From assembly GCF_030123325.1 (NCBI RefSeq), contig NZ_CP126106.1, positions 3,748,001 through 3,812,000 on the forward strand: 64,000 nucleotides of DNA, read 5' to 3'. The DNA is from Peribacillus simplex. GTDB taxonomy: Bacteria > Bacillota > Bacilli > Bacillales > DSM-1321. Below, one piece after another: positions 33,442 through 41,873 of this stretch (its first letter is position 1; each line of letters begins with the position of its first letter). The notes beneath the pieces were generated by a model that saw nothing but the letters and a program-made list of their open reading frames with translations, was not told the origin of the DNA and did not search any database. Both the position numbers and the translations under genes were made by a program.

Positions 33442-33533
33442 TATTATTCCTCCAAAATGATATTTTCAATTCTCTTGTTATTGAATTAGGTTTAGTTAAA
33501 ATTTGAATAACTAATATTCATACACTAATGTGT

Positions 33534-33561
33534 ATTTTAACACACTCTTATAATTATTCAA
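33534..33561 (-). promoter_or_regulatory. artPQR promoter, overlapping an ARG-box-like sequence
   Basis: On the minus strand TTGAAT (33556-33561), 16-base spacer, TAAAAT (33534-33539). The -35 begins a TTGAATAATTATAAG stretch that matches the left 12 positions of the arginine-repressor box. A second TGAAT...ATTCA pair with a longer spacer lies about 33502-33520. AhrC control is inference. Confidence 0.4.
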
Positions 33562-33580
33562 TAACGTAAATAATAGATTT

Positions 33581-33595
33581 ATTTTTCAGAATATT
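33581..33595. promoter_or_regulatory. CodY-box-like sequence upstream of artPQR
   Basis: ATTTTTCAGAATATT differs from the CodY consensus AATTTTCWGAAAATT at two of 15 positions, about 20 bases upstream of the -35. AT-rich DNA gives chance matches, so this is tentative. Confidence 0.4.
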
Positions 33596-33707
33596 GCTAT
33601 AATTTTATTTCTAAGTTTCGCGCTTTAAACTCCAATGGGAAGATATCGGCATCCTTATCTATCTTCTTTCCTAAATGCCCCTGACTTATGCAAAATCATG
33701 AATAAAA

Positions 33708-33730
33708 AAAACCGCCGGATGGGCGGTTTT
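33708..33730. terminator. Hairpin with A/T flanks upstream of artP
   Basis: AAAACCGCC-GGATG-GGCGGTTTT, a perfect 9-bp stem preceded by a run of As. No gene clearly ends here; it may block transcripts entering from either side. Confidence 0.6.
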
Positions 33731-33735
33731 CAGTC

Positions 33736-33771
33736 CGTAGTCAAACTTCAAGAAAAGCGAGTTTGACTACG
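33736..33771. repeat. Palindrome belonging to composite repeat copy 1
   Basis: CGTAGTCAAACT...AGTTTGACTACG, perfect 12-bp arms. A very similar palindrome (GTAGGCAAACT...) flanks the other repeat copy at 40484-40523, on the same relative side. Confidence 0.7.
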
Positions 33772-33790
33772 TTTTGTTTCTAAAAAAACA

Positions 33791-33914
33791 TTCCAGTTGA
33801 TTTCAGAAATCCGCTCCCTTTCCGCCGACTGTCCGCCAAGCCTCCTCGCGCAAGCGCCTGCGGGGTCTCGGCTAGACAGTAATTCGGCAGGAGTGTCGCA
33901 TATTTCTTCAATCC
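33791..33914 (+). repeat. Dispersed Bacillaceae intergenic repeat, copy 1
   Basis: GC-richer than its surroundings. Starts ATTCCAGTTGATTTC, contains GCCTCCTCGCGCAAGCGCC, TGCGGGGTCTCGGCTAGAC and GGCAGGAGTGTCGCA, ends TTCAATCC. This pattern (CAGTTGATTTC ... GCCTCCTCG ... GCCTGCGGGGTCTC ... CAGGAGTCTCGC ... CAATC) is one I know as a frequent intergenic repeat in Bacillus relatives. Non-coding; function unknown. Confidence 0.65.
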
Positions 33915-34078
33915 AATAAGGATTTCATTCCCTATAAAAAAGGTAAAATTCATGAGGGATAACCATGTCTTCTTTTTATCATCATGGTTCGGGATGAGAC
34001 GGATTCCGAACCCCTTTTGTCTACAAACTGACACCCGCCGATTGGGCGGGTTTTTTAGCTATAGCTATGGCTATGGAC
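33915..34078 (+). other. Non-coding stretch with two plus-strand terminator hairpins
   Basis: GGTTCGG...CCGAACC then CCTTTTG (33986-34012) and ACCCGCC-GATT-GGGCGGGTTTTTT (34033-34056) both point as plus-strand terminators, although no plus-strand gene precedes them. An 11-codon frame (ATG 33964 region, MSSFYHHGSG) has GAGGG upstream, too little to call. Together with the repeat this fills the 33442-34078 gap. Confidence 0.4.
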
Positions 34079-34516
34079 TTACACTTCTTCACAATATTGA
34101 TCGAAGTAGTCTTGTAATTTTTCTACTACAGACATCGGGTGGTGCCCTTCAATTTCATGACGCTCTATCATGGTGATGATTTTTCCATCCTTCAGCAGTG
34201 CAAATGATGGGGATGACGGCGGATACCCTTCGAAATAATCACGGGCTTTTTCCGTCGCCTCTTTATCTTGCCCAGCAAAAACGGTTACAAGCTGATCTGG
34301 GCGTTTATCATTATGGATTGCATGAGCAGCTGCAGGTCTAGCAATTCCCCCAGCGCAGCCACAAACGGAGTTTACCATGACAAGTGTCGTTCCTTTTTGT
34401 GCAAATACTTCCTCTACTTCCTCGGGAGTGGTCAATTCTGTATATCCAGCAGTCTTTATCTCATCGCGAGCCTGTTTGACTACGTCGTTCATTAAAAAAT
34501 TAAAATCCATATTCAT
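34079..34516 (-). CDS. brxB: Bacilliredoxin BrxB (YqiW/YphP family)
   Basis: 145 residues, DUF1094 thioredoxin-fold protein with the active-site motif NSVCGCAGG (CGC), plus FAGQDKEATEKARDYF and PSSPSFALLKDG. Bacilliredoxins remove bacillithiol from S-bacillithiolated proteins after oxidative stress. The start is ATG 34516, eight bases after AAGGAG; ATG 34534 is too close to that site's upstream side to be used. Neighbour of artPQR as in B. subtilis (YqiW-XYZ). Confidence 0.93.
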   Translation of the reverse strand: MNMDFNFLMNDVVKQARDEIKTAGYTELTTPEEVEEVFAQKGTTLVMVNSVCGCAGGIARPAAAHAIHNDKRPDQLVTVFAGQDKEATEKARDYFEGYPPSSPSFALLKDGKIITMIERHEIEGHHPMSVVEKLQDYFDQYCEEV

Positions 34517-34675
34517 GGCATTTGCTCCTTCCAAGTTTTCTCTTCAATCCTATCATAACAATTGCCACTTCGTGATTCAATAAATTTACCTGTTAAACCG
34601 CAGAAACCGTTCAGAACATGTTTAAAACGAAATAGAAGCGGGAATCATGTGTGAGACAACAAGACTTGCAAAAGG

Positions 34676-34713
34676 ATGGGGCATGCTTAGAAGACATTCC
34701 ACGCATGCCCCAT
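34676..34713 (-). terminator. Terminator of the mutAB-meaB operon
   Basis: ATGGGGCATGC...GCATGCCCCAT, perfect 11-bp stem; minus strand continues CCTTTTG. Confidence 0.82.
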
Positions 34714-34725
34714 GCTATTTCTTTT

Positions 34726-35853
34726 TTAATTTGATTTAAATGTTTCTGTAAAAGATTGAAAGGCCTGCTTAACAGCAGCAGTGACCGTTTTATTCCCTGA
34801 CATCACTTGATTCTCGAGTATAGGTAGAAGACCTTTGACAGTTTCATTTTTATAAAACATCGTTTTAAGCTGGTGATCAATCAATGAATAAAGCCACTCC
34901 TTAGATTGCATTCTTCTCCGTTCCTGAAAAACACCCGATTCCTTGGTCATATCGGAAAATTCATTCAATACATCCCAAAGCTCAGGGATTCCTTTACCGG
35001 TTATGGCAGAACAAGCATATGCCTTTCCTGCCCATCCCTTTGTTGCTGGCTGAAGGAAGTGCAAGATTCTGCTATATTCGGACTTCGTCCTAATAGCCAG
35101 CGGAATGTTCTCTCCGTCGGCTTTATTGACCACAATTCCGTCGACAAGTTCCAGAATCCCTTTTTTCATCCCTTGTAATTCATCTCCGGCACCCGTTAGG
35201 ACGAGGAGCATGAAGAAGTCGACCATACTTCGAACTATAGCTTCACTCTGACCGACACCGACAGTTTCTATCAGTATCACATCGAATCCTGCCGCTTCAC
35301 AAAGCAACATCGTTTCCCTCGTTTTGCGGTGAACTCCGCCCAGAGTGCCTTCGGATGGTGAGGGTCTTATGAAGGCATGGGGGTTTCTTGCCAGTTCCTC
35401 CATCCTTGTCTTATCACCTAGTATACTACCGCCATTGATTGAAGAGCTTGGATCGACGGCTAGAACGGCAACCTTATGGCCCCTGTCACATAAGTAGGTT
35501 CCGAACGTCTCGATAAAGGTACTTTTTCCGGCACCGGGCACTCCGGAAATCCCGATGCGAATCGAGTTCCCTGTATGAGGTAGGATGGCATGCAATAATT
35601 CCTGTGCATGATCCAAGTGGTGGGATGCATTGCTTTCAACCAATGTAATCCCTTTAGCTAGCTTAGCCCTGTCCCCTTTTATGATTCCCTCTTTAAGTTC
35701 ATGGACCGGTATGTTTACATTATGTTTTTTGACGAATTTGCTTTTTGAAGGTTTGTTTTGGCTGGCAGTTAATTCCACACCTGGCTTCAATGAAGATGCA
35801 AAACCTTCCTGATTGTTAAGATCGACCCATTCCGGCTTCTTGTCTTCACTCAT
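34726..35853 (-). CDS. meaB: Methylmalonyl-CoA mutase-associated GTPase MeaB
   Basis: 375 residues of the G3E P-loop family: GVPGAGKSTFIET (Walker A), VDPSS, ETVGVGQSE (switch) and VVNKADGENIP (NKxD). MeaB protects the mutase and gates adenosylcobalamin loading using GTP hydrolysis. Its start codon overlaps the mutB stop by one base, so synthesis is coupled. An N-terminal extension of about 35 residues rich in Lys and Ser precedes the conserved domain. Confidence 0.92.
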   Translation of the reverse strand: MSEDKKPEWVDLNNQEGFASSLKPGVELTASQNKPSKSKFVKKHNVNIPVHELKEGIIKGDRAKLAKGITLVESNASHHLDHAQELLHAILPHTGNSIRIGISGVPGAGKSTFIETFGTYLCDRGHKVAVLAVDPSSSINGGSILGDKTRMEELARNPHAFIRPSPSEGTLGGVHRKTRETMLLCEAAGFDVILIETVGVGQSEAIVRSMVDFFMLLVLTGAGDELQGMKKGILELVDGIVVNKADGENIPLAIRTKSEYSRILHFLQPATKGWAGKAYACSAITGKGIPELWDVLNEFSDMTKESGVFQERRRMQSKEWLYSLIDHQLKTMFYKNETVKGLLPILENQVMSGNKTVTAAVKQAFQSFTETFKSN

Positions 35854-38045
35854 TATTGGGCCACTTCCTCATATCCGAGGCGATTGTATATTTCCTGAAG
35901 CACTTTCTTCGCTGCCTGTGGAATGACCGTACCAGGTCCAAAAATGGCTGTAGCCCCATTTTCCAATAGGTAATCATAATCCTGTACAGGGATGACGCCA
36001 CCTACGATCACTATAATGTCCTCACGGCCCAAGTTCTTCAGTTCAGTCATGAGCTGCGGCAACAAAGTTTTATGGCCGGCAGCAAGCGAACTCATTCCGA
36101 CTACATGCACATCATTTTCCACGGCCTGGATGGCGGTTTCTTTCGGTGTTTGGAATAATGGACCGATATCGACATCATAGCCTAAATCCGCAAACCCCGT
36201 TCCTACTACTTTAGCTCCGCGATCATGACCATCCTGGCCCATTTTAGCCATTAACAAACGCGGTCTTCTTCCTTCATTTTCAAGGAACTCTTCCGTCATG
36301 CGGACGACTTCCTCAATTTCCGCTTCTTTTGAGTATGCCGAGCTATATACGCCGCTGATGGAACGGATTGTTGCTTTGTGACGTCCAGCCACCTCTTCGA
36401 TCGCATCGGATATTTCACCTAATGAAGCCCGGACTCTTGCAGCTTGGACAGCCAGTTCAAGAAGGTTACCTTCGCCAGTTCTGGCTGCCATGGATAGCGC
36501 TTGAAGAGCTTCATCCACCTTTGCCTGATCACGTTTCGCTTTTAATTCGCTCAAACGCTTAAGCTGACTTTCGCGAACCACCGTATTATCAATCTCCAGT
36601 ATTTCAATAGGATCTTCTTTTTTCAAACGATACTTATTGACGCCTACGATCGTTTCAACTTGAGAATCGATTTTAGCCTGACGCTTTGCAGCTGCTTCCT
36701 CGATCCTCATTTTTGGAAGGCCCGTTTCAATTGCCTTCGCCATTCCGCCGAGACCTTCGATTTCTTCTATGTGAGCCCAAGCCCGTTCGATTAATTCATT
36801 TGTGAGCGATTCTACATAGTATGAACCCGCCCATGGATCGATCACTTTTGTGATCCCGGTTTCCTCCTGCAGATATAGCTGTGTGTTACGTGCAATGCGT
36901 GCCGAGAAATCAGTTGGCAGGGCAATGGCCTCATCCAATGCGTTTGTATGCAGGGACTGTGTATGCCCAAGTGCAGCCGCATGCGCTTCAATAAGGGTCC
37001 TTGCGACATTGTTAAACGGATCCTGCTCGGAGAGGCTCCAGCCGGAGGTTTGTGAATGCGTCCTCAATGCCATCGCTTTATTATTCTTCGGTTCGAATTG
37101 TTTCATCAGTTTGGACCAAATGAAGCGAGCTGCCCTCATTTTCGCCACTTCCATGAAATAGTTCATTCCTACAGCCCAGAAGAATGACAGGCGTGGTGCA
37201 AATTTATCGATATCAATACCTGCTTTCATTCCGGTACGTGCATACTCAAGCCCATCCGCCAAAGTATAGGCAAGTTCGATATCAGCCGGCGCCCCCGCTT
37301 CTTGCAGATGATAGCCGGAGATGGAAATGGAATTGAACTTGGGCATATATTTGGATGTATACTCAAATATATCAGCTATGATTTTCATGGACATTTCAGG
37401 TGGGTAGATATACGTATTCCGAACCATGTATTCCTTTAAGATGTCATTTTGGATCGTGCCTGAAAGCTTATCCTGTGTTACGCCTTGTTCTTCAGCTGTG
37501 ACGATATAAAATGCAAGGATGGGTAATACAGCACCATTCATCGTCATTGACACGGACATCTGATCAAGCGGAATGCCGTCAAACAGGATTTTCATGTCAA
37601 GAATGGAATCAATGGCAACTCCCGCCTTCCCCACATCACCGACAACACGTGGATGATCGGAGTCATAACCGCGGTGTGTAGCTAAATCAAAAGCAACTGA
37701 GAGCCCTTTTTGCCCCATAGCCAGATTACGCCTGTAAAACGCATTGGATTCCTCGGCAGTCGAAAACCCTGCATACTGGCGTACCGTCCAAGGACGATTG
37801 ACATACATGGAAGGATAGGGCCCTCTTGTAAAAGGAGCGATGCCTGGCACACTTTCCATATGCTCCAAATCGCGATTATCTTCCTCAACATAAAGCGGTT
37901 TGATTTTTATTTGTTCGTTGGTTTCAAACAGAAGATCCTCCATGTTTTTCCCAACTGCTTTTTCGGCTTCCTTTTTCCATGCTTCCACCGTACCTTTAAT
38001 CTCTGACTTAGCAGGATTTATAGCAGAAAAATTCGGTCTTTTCAT
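35853..38045 (-). CDS. mutB: Methylmalonyl-CoA mutase, large (catalytic) subunit
   Basis: 730 residues; isomerises (R)-methylmalonyl-CoA to succinyl-CoA using adenosylcobalamin. TIM-barrel half with TRGPYPSMYVNRPWTVRQYAGFST, HTNALDEAIALPT and YVESLT; C-terminal B12-binding half with the DxHxxG motif in MGQDGHDRGAKVVG (about 607-620). Full length. mutA ends two bases before its start. No cobalamin riboswitch was seen upstream of the operon. Confidence 0.95.
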   Translation of the reverse strand: MKRPNFSAINPAKSEIKGTVEAWKKEAEKAVGKNMEDLLFETNEQIKIKPLYVEEDNRDLEHMESVPGIAPFTRGPYPSMYVNRPWTVRQYAGFSTAEESNAFYRRNLAMGQKGLSVAFDLATHRGYDSDHPRVVGDVGKAGVAIDSILDMKILFDGIPLDQMSVSMTMNGAVLPILAFYIVTAEEQGVTQDKLSGTIQNDILKEYMVRNTYIYPPEMSMKIIADIFEYTSKYMPKFNSISISGYHLQEAGAPADIELAYTLADGLEYARTGMKAGIDIDKFAPRLSFFWAVGMNYFMEVAKMRAARFIWSKLMKQFEPKNNKAMALRTHSQTSGWSLSEQDPFNNVARTLIEAHAAALGHTQSLHTNALDEAIALPTDFSARIARNTQLYLQEETGITKVIDPWAGSYYVESLTNELIERAWAHIEEIEGLGGMAKAIETGLPKMRIEEAAAKRQAKIDSQVETIVGVNKYRLKKEDPIEILEIDNTVVRESQLKRLSELKAKRDQAKVDEALQALSMAARTGEGNLLELAVQAARVRASLGEISDAIEEVAGRHKATIRSISGVYSSAYSKEAEIEEVVRMTEEFLENEGRRPRLLMAKMGQDGHDRGAKVVGTGFADLGYDVDIGPLFQTPKETAIQAVENDVHVVGMSSLAAGHKTLLPQLMTELKNLGREDIIVIVGGVIPVQDYDYLLENGATAIFGPGTVIPQAAKKVLQEIYNRLGYEEVAQ

Positions 38046-38046
38046 T

Positions 38047-39957
38047 TCAGTTCACCCCTAGCTTCTGCAACAATTCCGATAAAATGGATATTGCATTCGT
38101 TTTAACATGGATAAAATCCTTGACTCCTGCTTCACTTAGTGTAATCTCCAATTCTTCTTTTTGCTTGCCGGCACAATAAATGGTGATTTCAGGGAATTGC
38201 TTTTTAATTTCTTTAATGGTGACTGGCGCTAATTCCGAATAGTCAGCATCACTGCCGCAAACACAATAGATAGGGAGCTTGGTCGCAGCTACATAATCGA
38301 CTGCTTCCTCAATGGTTTGACACCCCTTGCTGCCGATTGTTTCAATACCACCTGCTGCGGCAAGACTTTTAAAGAAATCTGCACGAGGTTTATAGGATTT
38401 GAGATCTTTCAAATTAATCAAACCGATAGTTGGAGTGGTTCCACTTATTTCTTTATACTTTTCACTGCGTATTCTTATCTGTTCGAACTGAATGGATACC
38501 CGATCCAAGTCAAGTGGGGTAATGCCGACCGGCTTCTCGACTTTCATATATGACACATGGTTATTCCGTGTCGGGGTTTTAATCTTATCAGCGGGATTCG
38601 GATATACATTCGTTCCGATGATACTTTCTTTTCTGCAAGCCGCATTTTGAACTCTTCCTTGATAAACTTCAGCTATTTCTGTCTGAAGGGTGCCTTGTTT
38701 AATTAGCTCAAGAATCCCTCCAGCTGCATCGATTTCAAGGAATTTCGCCCAAGCCTTTTCAGCCAATTCATCCGTTAGTTGCTCAACATACCATGAACCG
38801 CCAGCAGGATCGACCACTGTTGTGATATTTGTTTCTTCTTTTAAAATCAAGTGTGTGTTACGGGCAATCCTTTCTGAAAAATCATCGGTTTCACCAGTTG
38901 CGTGTGTGAATGGATGAATTTGAAGATATTGAATGCCTCCAATAGCTGCAGCGAAAGCTTGGTTTGTGGTCCGAAGAATATTGACATGCTGATCATAAAG
39001 CGTTTCAGTCAACTCGGAAGTAACGGCATGTATCGCCATTTTAAAATGGTCCGCCGCTGTATCGAAAGCTTCTGCAAGACCTGCCCAAAGCCTTCTGGCA
39101 GCCCGCAGTTTAGCGATGGACATGAAGTAATTTGAATCCAAAGCAAAAGAGAATACCATTTTTTCGGAAACCGAGGCAATGGAGAGCCCTTGTTTTTCAC
39201 CCTCCAATAGATATTGGACGGCAGCCGATAATCCGTAAGCTATTTCTTGTACGGCATTAGCTCCCCCATTATGGTAGACTGCCGTATTAATCAAAATTGT
39301 TTTTAAATCCCTGCCTACATTCTGATAATCTTGGATTGTCTTCAGCCAGTCTGCAAAATAGTTATCCGTATCTTCTGGCAGCTGACCGCAAATGAGCCAT
39401 TCTGCAATGGGATCTTCAGCAATAACGCCTGTCAATTGGGCATTTTGAGCTTCGGCAACAGCTTTGAATTGAGGGAATAATCCTTTTTGTTTCCCCTTAA
39501 GGTCAATGAAAACCGGGATTTCTTTTAATGGGATATCCTTAAACAATTTTTCTGCCCTTGCTCCCTCGGCAAGCAATCGTGCAGGGTATGCCACGACATT
39601 TTGACCACGTTTGAATGAAGCCTTCATCTTTTCATTTGCTTCTTCGGCTGTGATACCGCTTACAGGTTGAACGACAAGCCAAGGTTTTTCATGATATCCC
39701 GTTGGGGACGTTCCTCGGGTGAAAGGGAAAAATCCTGGTAATTCAGCTGCTTTTTCCGGTGAATCCGCCTTTTCTGTATAGAGCGGATATAAAGTGATGC
39801 CCTCATATGTATTCGTTTTTAATTTTTCTACACTTTTCCCTTTTAAACTTGCTTCCGCAGCTTCTTTCCACTCTTCAAAAGAAGGCTTCGGAAAGGTTAT
39901 GTTTTTTACATCTTTCAGTTCCATCTGTAATCGCTTTCTTATCTCCTGCCGCCTCAT
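38047..39957 (-). CDS. mutA: Methylmalonyl-CoA mutase, small subunit
   Basis: 636 residues, homologous to MutB (FTRGTSPTGYHEKPWLVVQPVSG, DPAGGSWYVEQLTDELAEKAW) but without the B12-binding DxHxxG in its C-terminal domain, as expected for the non-catalytic subunit. ATG 39957 is supported by AAAGGA eight bases upstream; ATG 39924 (MELKDVKNITFPKPS) is an alternative start with a weaker site. First gene of mutA-mutB-meaB. A TetR-like operator and -10 lie upstream. Confidence 0.92.
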   Translation of the reverse strand: MRRQEIRKRLQMELKDVKNITFPKPSFEEWKEAAEASLKGKSVEKLKTNTYEGITLYPLYTEKADSPEKAAELPGFFPFTRGTSPTGYHEKPWLVVQPVSGITAEEANEKMKASFKRGQNVVAYPARLLAEGARAEKLFKDIPLKEIPVFIDLKGKQKGLFPQFKAVAEAQNAQLTGVIAEDPIAEWLICGQLPEDTDNYFADWLKTIQDYQNVGRDLKTILINTAVYHNGGANAVQEIAYGLSAAVQYLLEGEKQGLSIASVSEKMVFSFALDSNYFMSIAKLRAARRLWAGLAEAFDTAADHFKMAIHAVTSELTETLYDQHVNILRTTNQAFAAAIGGIQYLQIHPFTHATGETDDFSERIARNTHLILKEETNITTVVDPAGGSWYVEQLTDELAEKAWAKFLEIDAAGGILELIKQGTLQTEIAEVYQGRVQNAACRKESIIGTNVYPNPADKIKTPTRNNHVSYMKVEKPVGITPLDLDRVSIQFEQIRIRSEKYKEISGTTPTIGLINLKDLKSYKPRADFFKSLAAAGGIETIGSKGCQTIEEAVDYVAATKLPIYCVCGSDADYSELAPVTIKEIKKQFPEITIYCAGKQKEELEITLSEAGVKDFIHVKTNAISILSELLQKLGVN

Positions 39958-39979
39958 ACGCCCTGTCCTTTCTTTGGGA

Positions 39980-40043
39980 GAACGAACGCTCAGTCAGTTT
40001 TGGATAAGAAAACCACCCTCCCGTCAATTTAATCTGGATTATA
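39980..40043 (-). promoter_or_regulatory. mutAB-meaB promoter region with TetR-type operator candidate
   Basis: TATAAT on the minus strand at 40038-40043 with no strong -35. Downstream, AACTGACTGAGCGTTCGTTC (39980-39999) resembles the imperfect palindromes bound by TetR/AcrR regulators of acyl-CoA metabolism (half-sites ACTGACT and CGTTCGTT). The remaining 40044-40337 sequence shows only a small ACCAT/ATGGT hairpin. Confidence 0.4.
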
Positions 40044-40337
40044 CTAACATTCTACCATAATTTTCTTGAAATTTAAGACAATAGAAATTAGTAAATCTGT
40101 TATTTGGGAAACCACTAGCCTATTTCACTTTTTTTAAATCAAGTACAGCCCCTGATCTGTATTAGAACAGCTCTTAATAAAATAATAGCAAAAATAAAAT
40201 ATTTGTCGATGTTTTTCTACGAAAAGAGAAAGGACAGGGTCTAAACTTTGGCAATCGACTTCGGCATAGCAGTGATGATTCAAGAACCACCTACTTCACC
40301 ATAGTTATGGTTTCTATCAATTTTTTTTAAAAAAGGT

Positions 40338-40456
40338 GATTGGAATGGGAGTGCGAGACTTTAGCGGGTATAGTGCGTCCAAGGAAATACCACACAGGCG
40401 CCAAAGAGCGCCGAGGGCGGACCCACCCGGAAAATCGAGTGCCTGGAGTTCCAACC
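40338..40456 (-). repeat. Dispersed Bacillaceae intergenic repeat, copy 2 (diverged, inverted)
   Basis: Read on the minus strand it starts GGTTGGAACTCCAGG, contains GGCGCCTGTGTGGT and AGTCTCGCACTCC, and ends ATTCCAATC: the same order of landmarks as the repeat at 33791-33914 but heavily diverged and in opposite orientation. Beside it (40460-40472) is the short palindrome GTACAAATTGTAC. Confidence 0.55.
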
Positions 40457-40483
40457 ATCGTACAAATTGTACCAATCTAAAAA

Positions 40484-40523
40484 AATGTAGGCAAACTCGA
40501 TTTTCATCGAGTTTGCCTACATT
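40484..40523 (-). terminator. Terminator of the bkd operon; also the palindrome of repeat copy 2
   Basis: AATGTAGGCAAACTCGAT-TTTC-ATCGAGTTTGCCTACATT, perfect 18-bp stem. The minus strand continues TTTTTT, so it should end bkdB transcripts. Its sequence echoes the palindrome at 33736-33771. Confidence 0.9.
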
Positions 40524-40560
40524 CTGAAGGGATGACCTTCCGGCCTTCCTTTTCTTCATT

Positions 40561-41847
40561 TTAGTATATGGAAGTGTTATCTTTGGAAATCTTTTCGATG
40601 ATTTCTTTAACCCTTGCAAGGAATCGTCCACATACCAGTCCGTCCAAAACACGATGATCAAGTGATAAACAGAGATTCACCATATCTCGTACGGCAATCA
40701 TGTCATTTATGACCACTGGACGTTTTACAATCGTTTCAACTTGTAAAATGGCCGCCTGTGGATGATTGATGATTCCCATGGACTGGACAGAACCGAATGA
40801 GCCAGTGTTATTAACAGTGAACGTACCACCTTGCATATCCTCTGCTTTTAACTTACCCGCCTTCACTTTGGATGCGAGTTCCTGTATCTCCCTTGCTATA
40901 CCTTTGATTGATTTTTCATCTGCATTTTTAATGACCGGTACAAATAAGGCATCTTCGGTTGCAACGGCTATTGATATATTGATTTCTTTTTTTTGTATGA
41001 TTTTTTCGCCTGCCCACATCGAATTGAGCTCTGGAAATTCCGTAAGGGCTTGAGCAACCGCTTTTACGAAAAAGGCAAAGTACGTTAAATTATAGCCTTC
41101 TTTTTGTTTAAAGTCGGATTTAAGATTATCACGCAACTTCACCATATTGCTTGCGTCAACTTCCACCATCGTCCAAGCATGCGGAATGTCGTGCTTACTT
41201 TTCAACATATTGGACGCAATTGCCTTACGGATGCCGGTAACAGGTATTTCCTTGTCACCAGCAGCAGTCGGCACATTAGGTACTGGATTGGTTCGACGAA
41301 TAACTTGAGTGGCGGTCTCTTCAGGAGCCGATTCGGATATTGCGGCAGGCTCATCCGCCTTAGGAAGATTCCCTGATTCAACAAGTTTCAGTAAATCTTT
41401 ACGGGTGATCCGTCCCTCATTCCCCGTTCCTTTAACTTTTGTAAGATCGATTCCATGCTCCTGGGAAAGTTTTAACACAGCTGGCGAATAGCGAGCTTTC
41501 CTTGATGGTTCGGCCGACGCTTGCTGCACATCTCTTGTAACAGGTGCATTAACATTTTCCTCACTATGAGAAACTTGCCCCGCATTTTCGTTATCCGTCT
41601 TTGCCGCTTCAACTTCAATCGAGCAAATGACTTCCCCGACTGCCAATGTTTGATTCTCATCCGCCTTCAATTCCTTGATGATGCCGGTGAAGGAAGAAGG
41701 AACCTCAGCATTTACTTTATCCGTCATCACTTCAGCTAGCGGGTCGTATTTCGTGACATGATCCCCAGGCTTCACAAGCCATTTACTGATGGTTCCCTCT
41801 GTGACACTTTCGCCTAGTTGAGGCATCTTCATTAATTCCATAGCCAT
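40561..41847 (-). CDS. bkdB: Branched-chain 2-oxoacid dehydrogenase E2 (lipoamide acyltransferase)
   Basis: 428 residues: lipoyl domain with the lipoylated Lys in EVMTDKVNAEV (about 43), peripheral subunit-binding domain (YSPAVLKLSQEHGIDLTKVKGTGNEGRITRKDLL, split by eye at about 125-160), and the catalytic domain ending LDHRVLDG (HxxxDG). ATG 41847 follows GGAGGAAAGAATT; the frame extends to 41874 without a better site. Transfers isobutyryl, isovaleryl and 2-methylbutyryl groups to CoA. Confidence 0.94.
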   Translation of the reverse strand: MAMELMKMPQLGESVTEGTISKWLVKPGDHVTKYDPLAEVMTDKVNAEVPSSFTGIIKELKADENQTLAVGEVICSIEVEAAKTDNENAGQVSHSEENVNAPVTRDVQQASAEPSRKARYSPAVLKLSQEHGIDLTKVKGTGNEGRITRKDLLKLVESGNLPKADEPAAISESAPEETATQVIRRTNPVPNVPTAAGDKEIPVTGIRKAIASNMLKSKHDIPHAWTMVEVDASNMVKLRDNLKSDFKQKEGYNLTYFAFFVKAVAQALTEFPELNSMWAGEKIIQKKEINISIAVATEDALFVPVIKNADEKSIKGIAREIQELASKVKAGKLKAEDMQGGTFTVNNTGSFGSVQSMGIINHPQAAILQVETIVKRPVVINDMIAVRDMVNLCLSLDHRVLDGLVCGRFLARVKEIIEKISKDNTSIY

Positions 41848-41873
41848 AATTCTTTCCTCCTTCTTAACAGTCA

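Noticed and set aside
33952..34176. 74-codon plus-strand reading frame over two hairpins
   Set aside because: Runs through two terminator hairpins and into brxB antisense; no family resemblance.
35853..38045. Possible cobalamin riboswitch controlling mutAB
   Set aside because: The leader at 39958-40337 lacks a B12-box-like sequence or the expected multi-stem layout.
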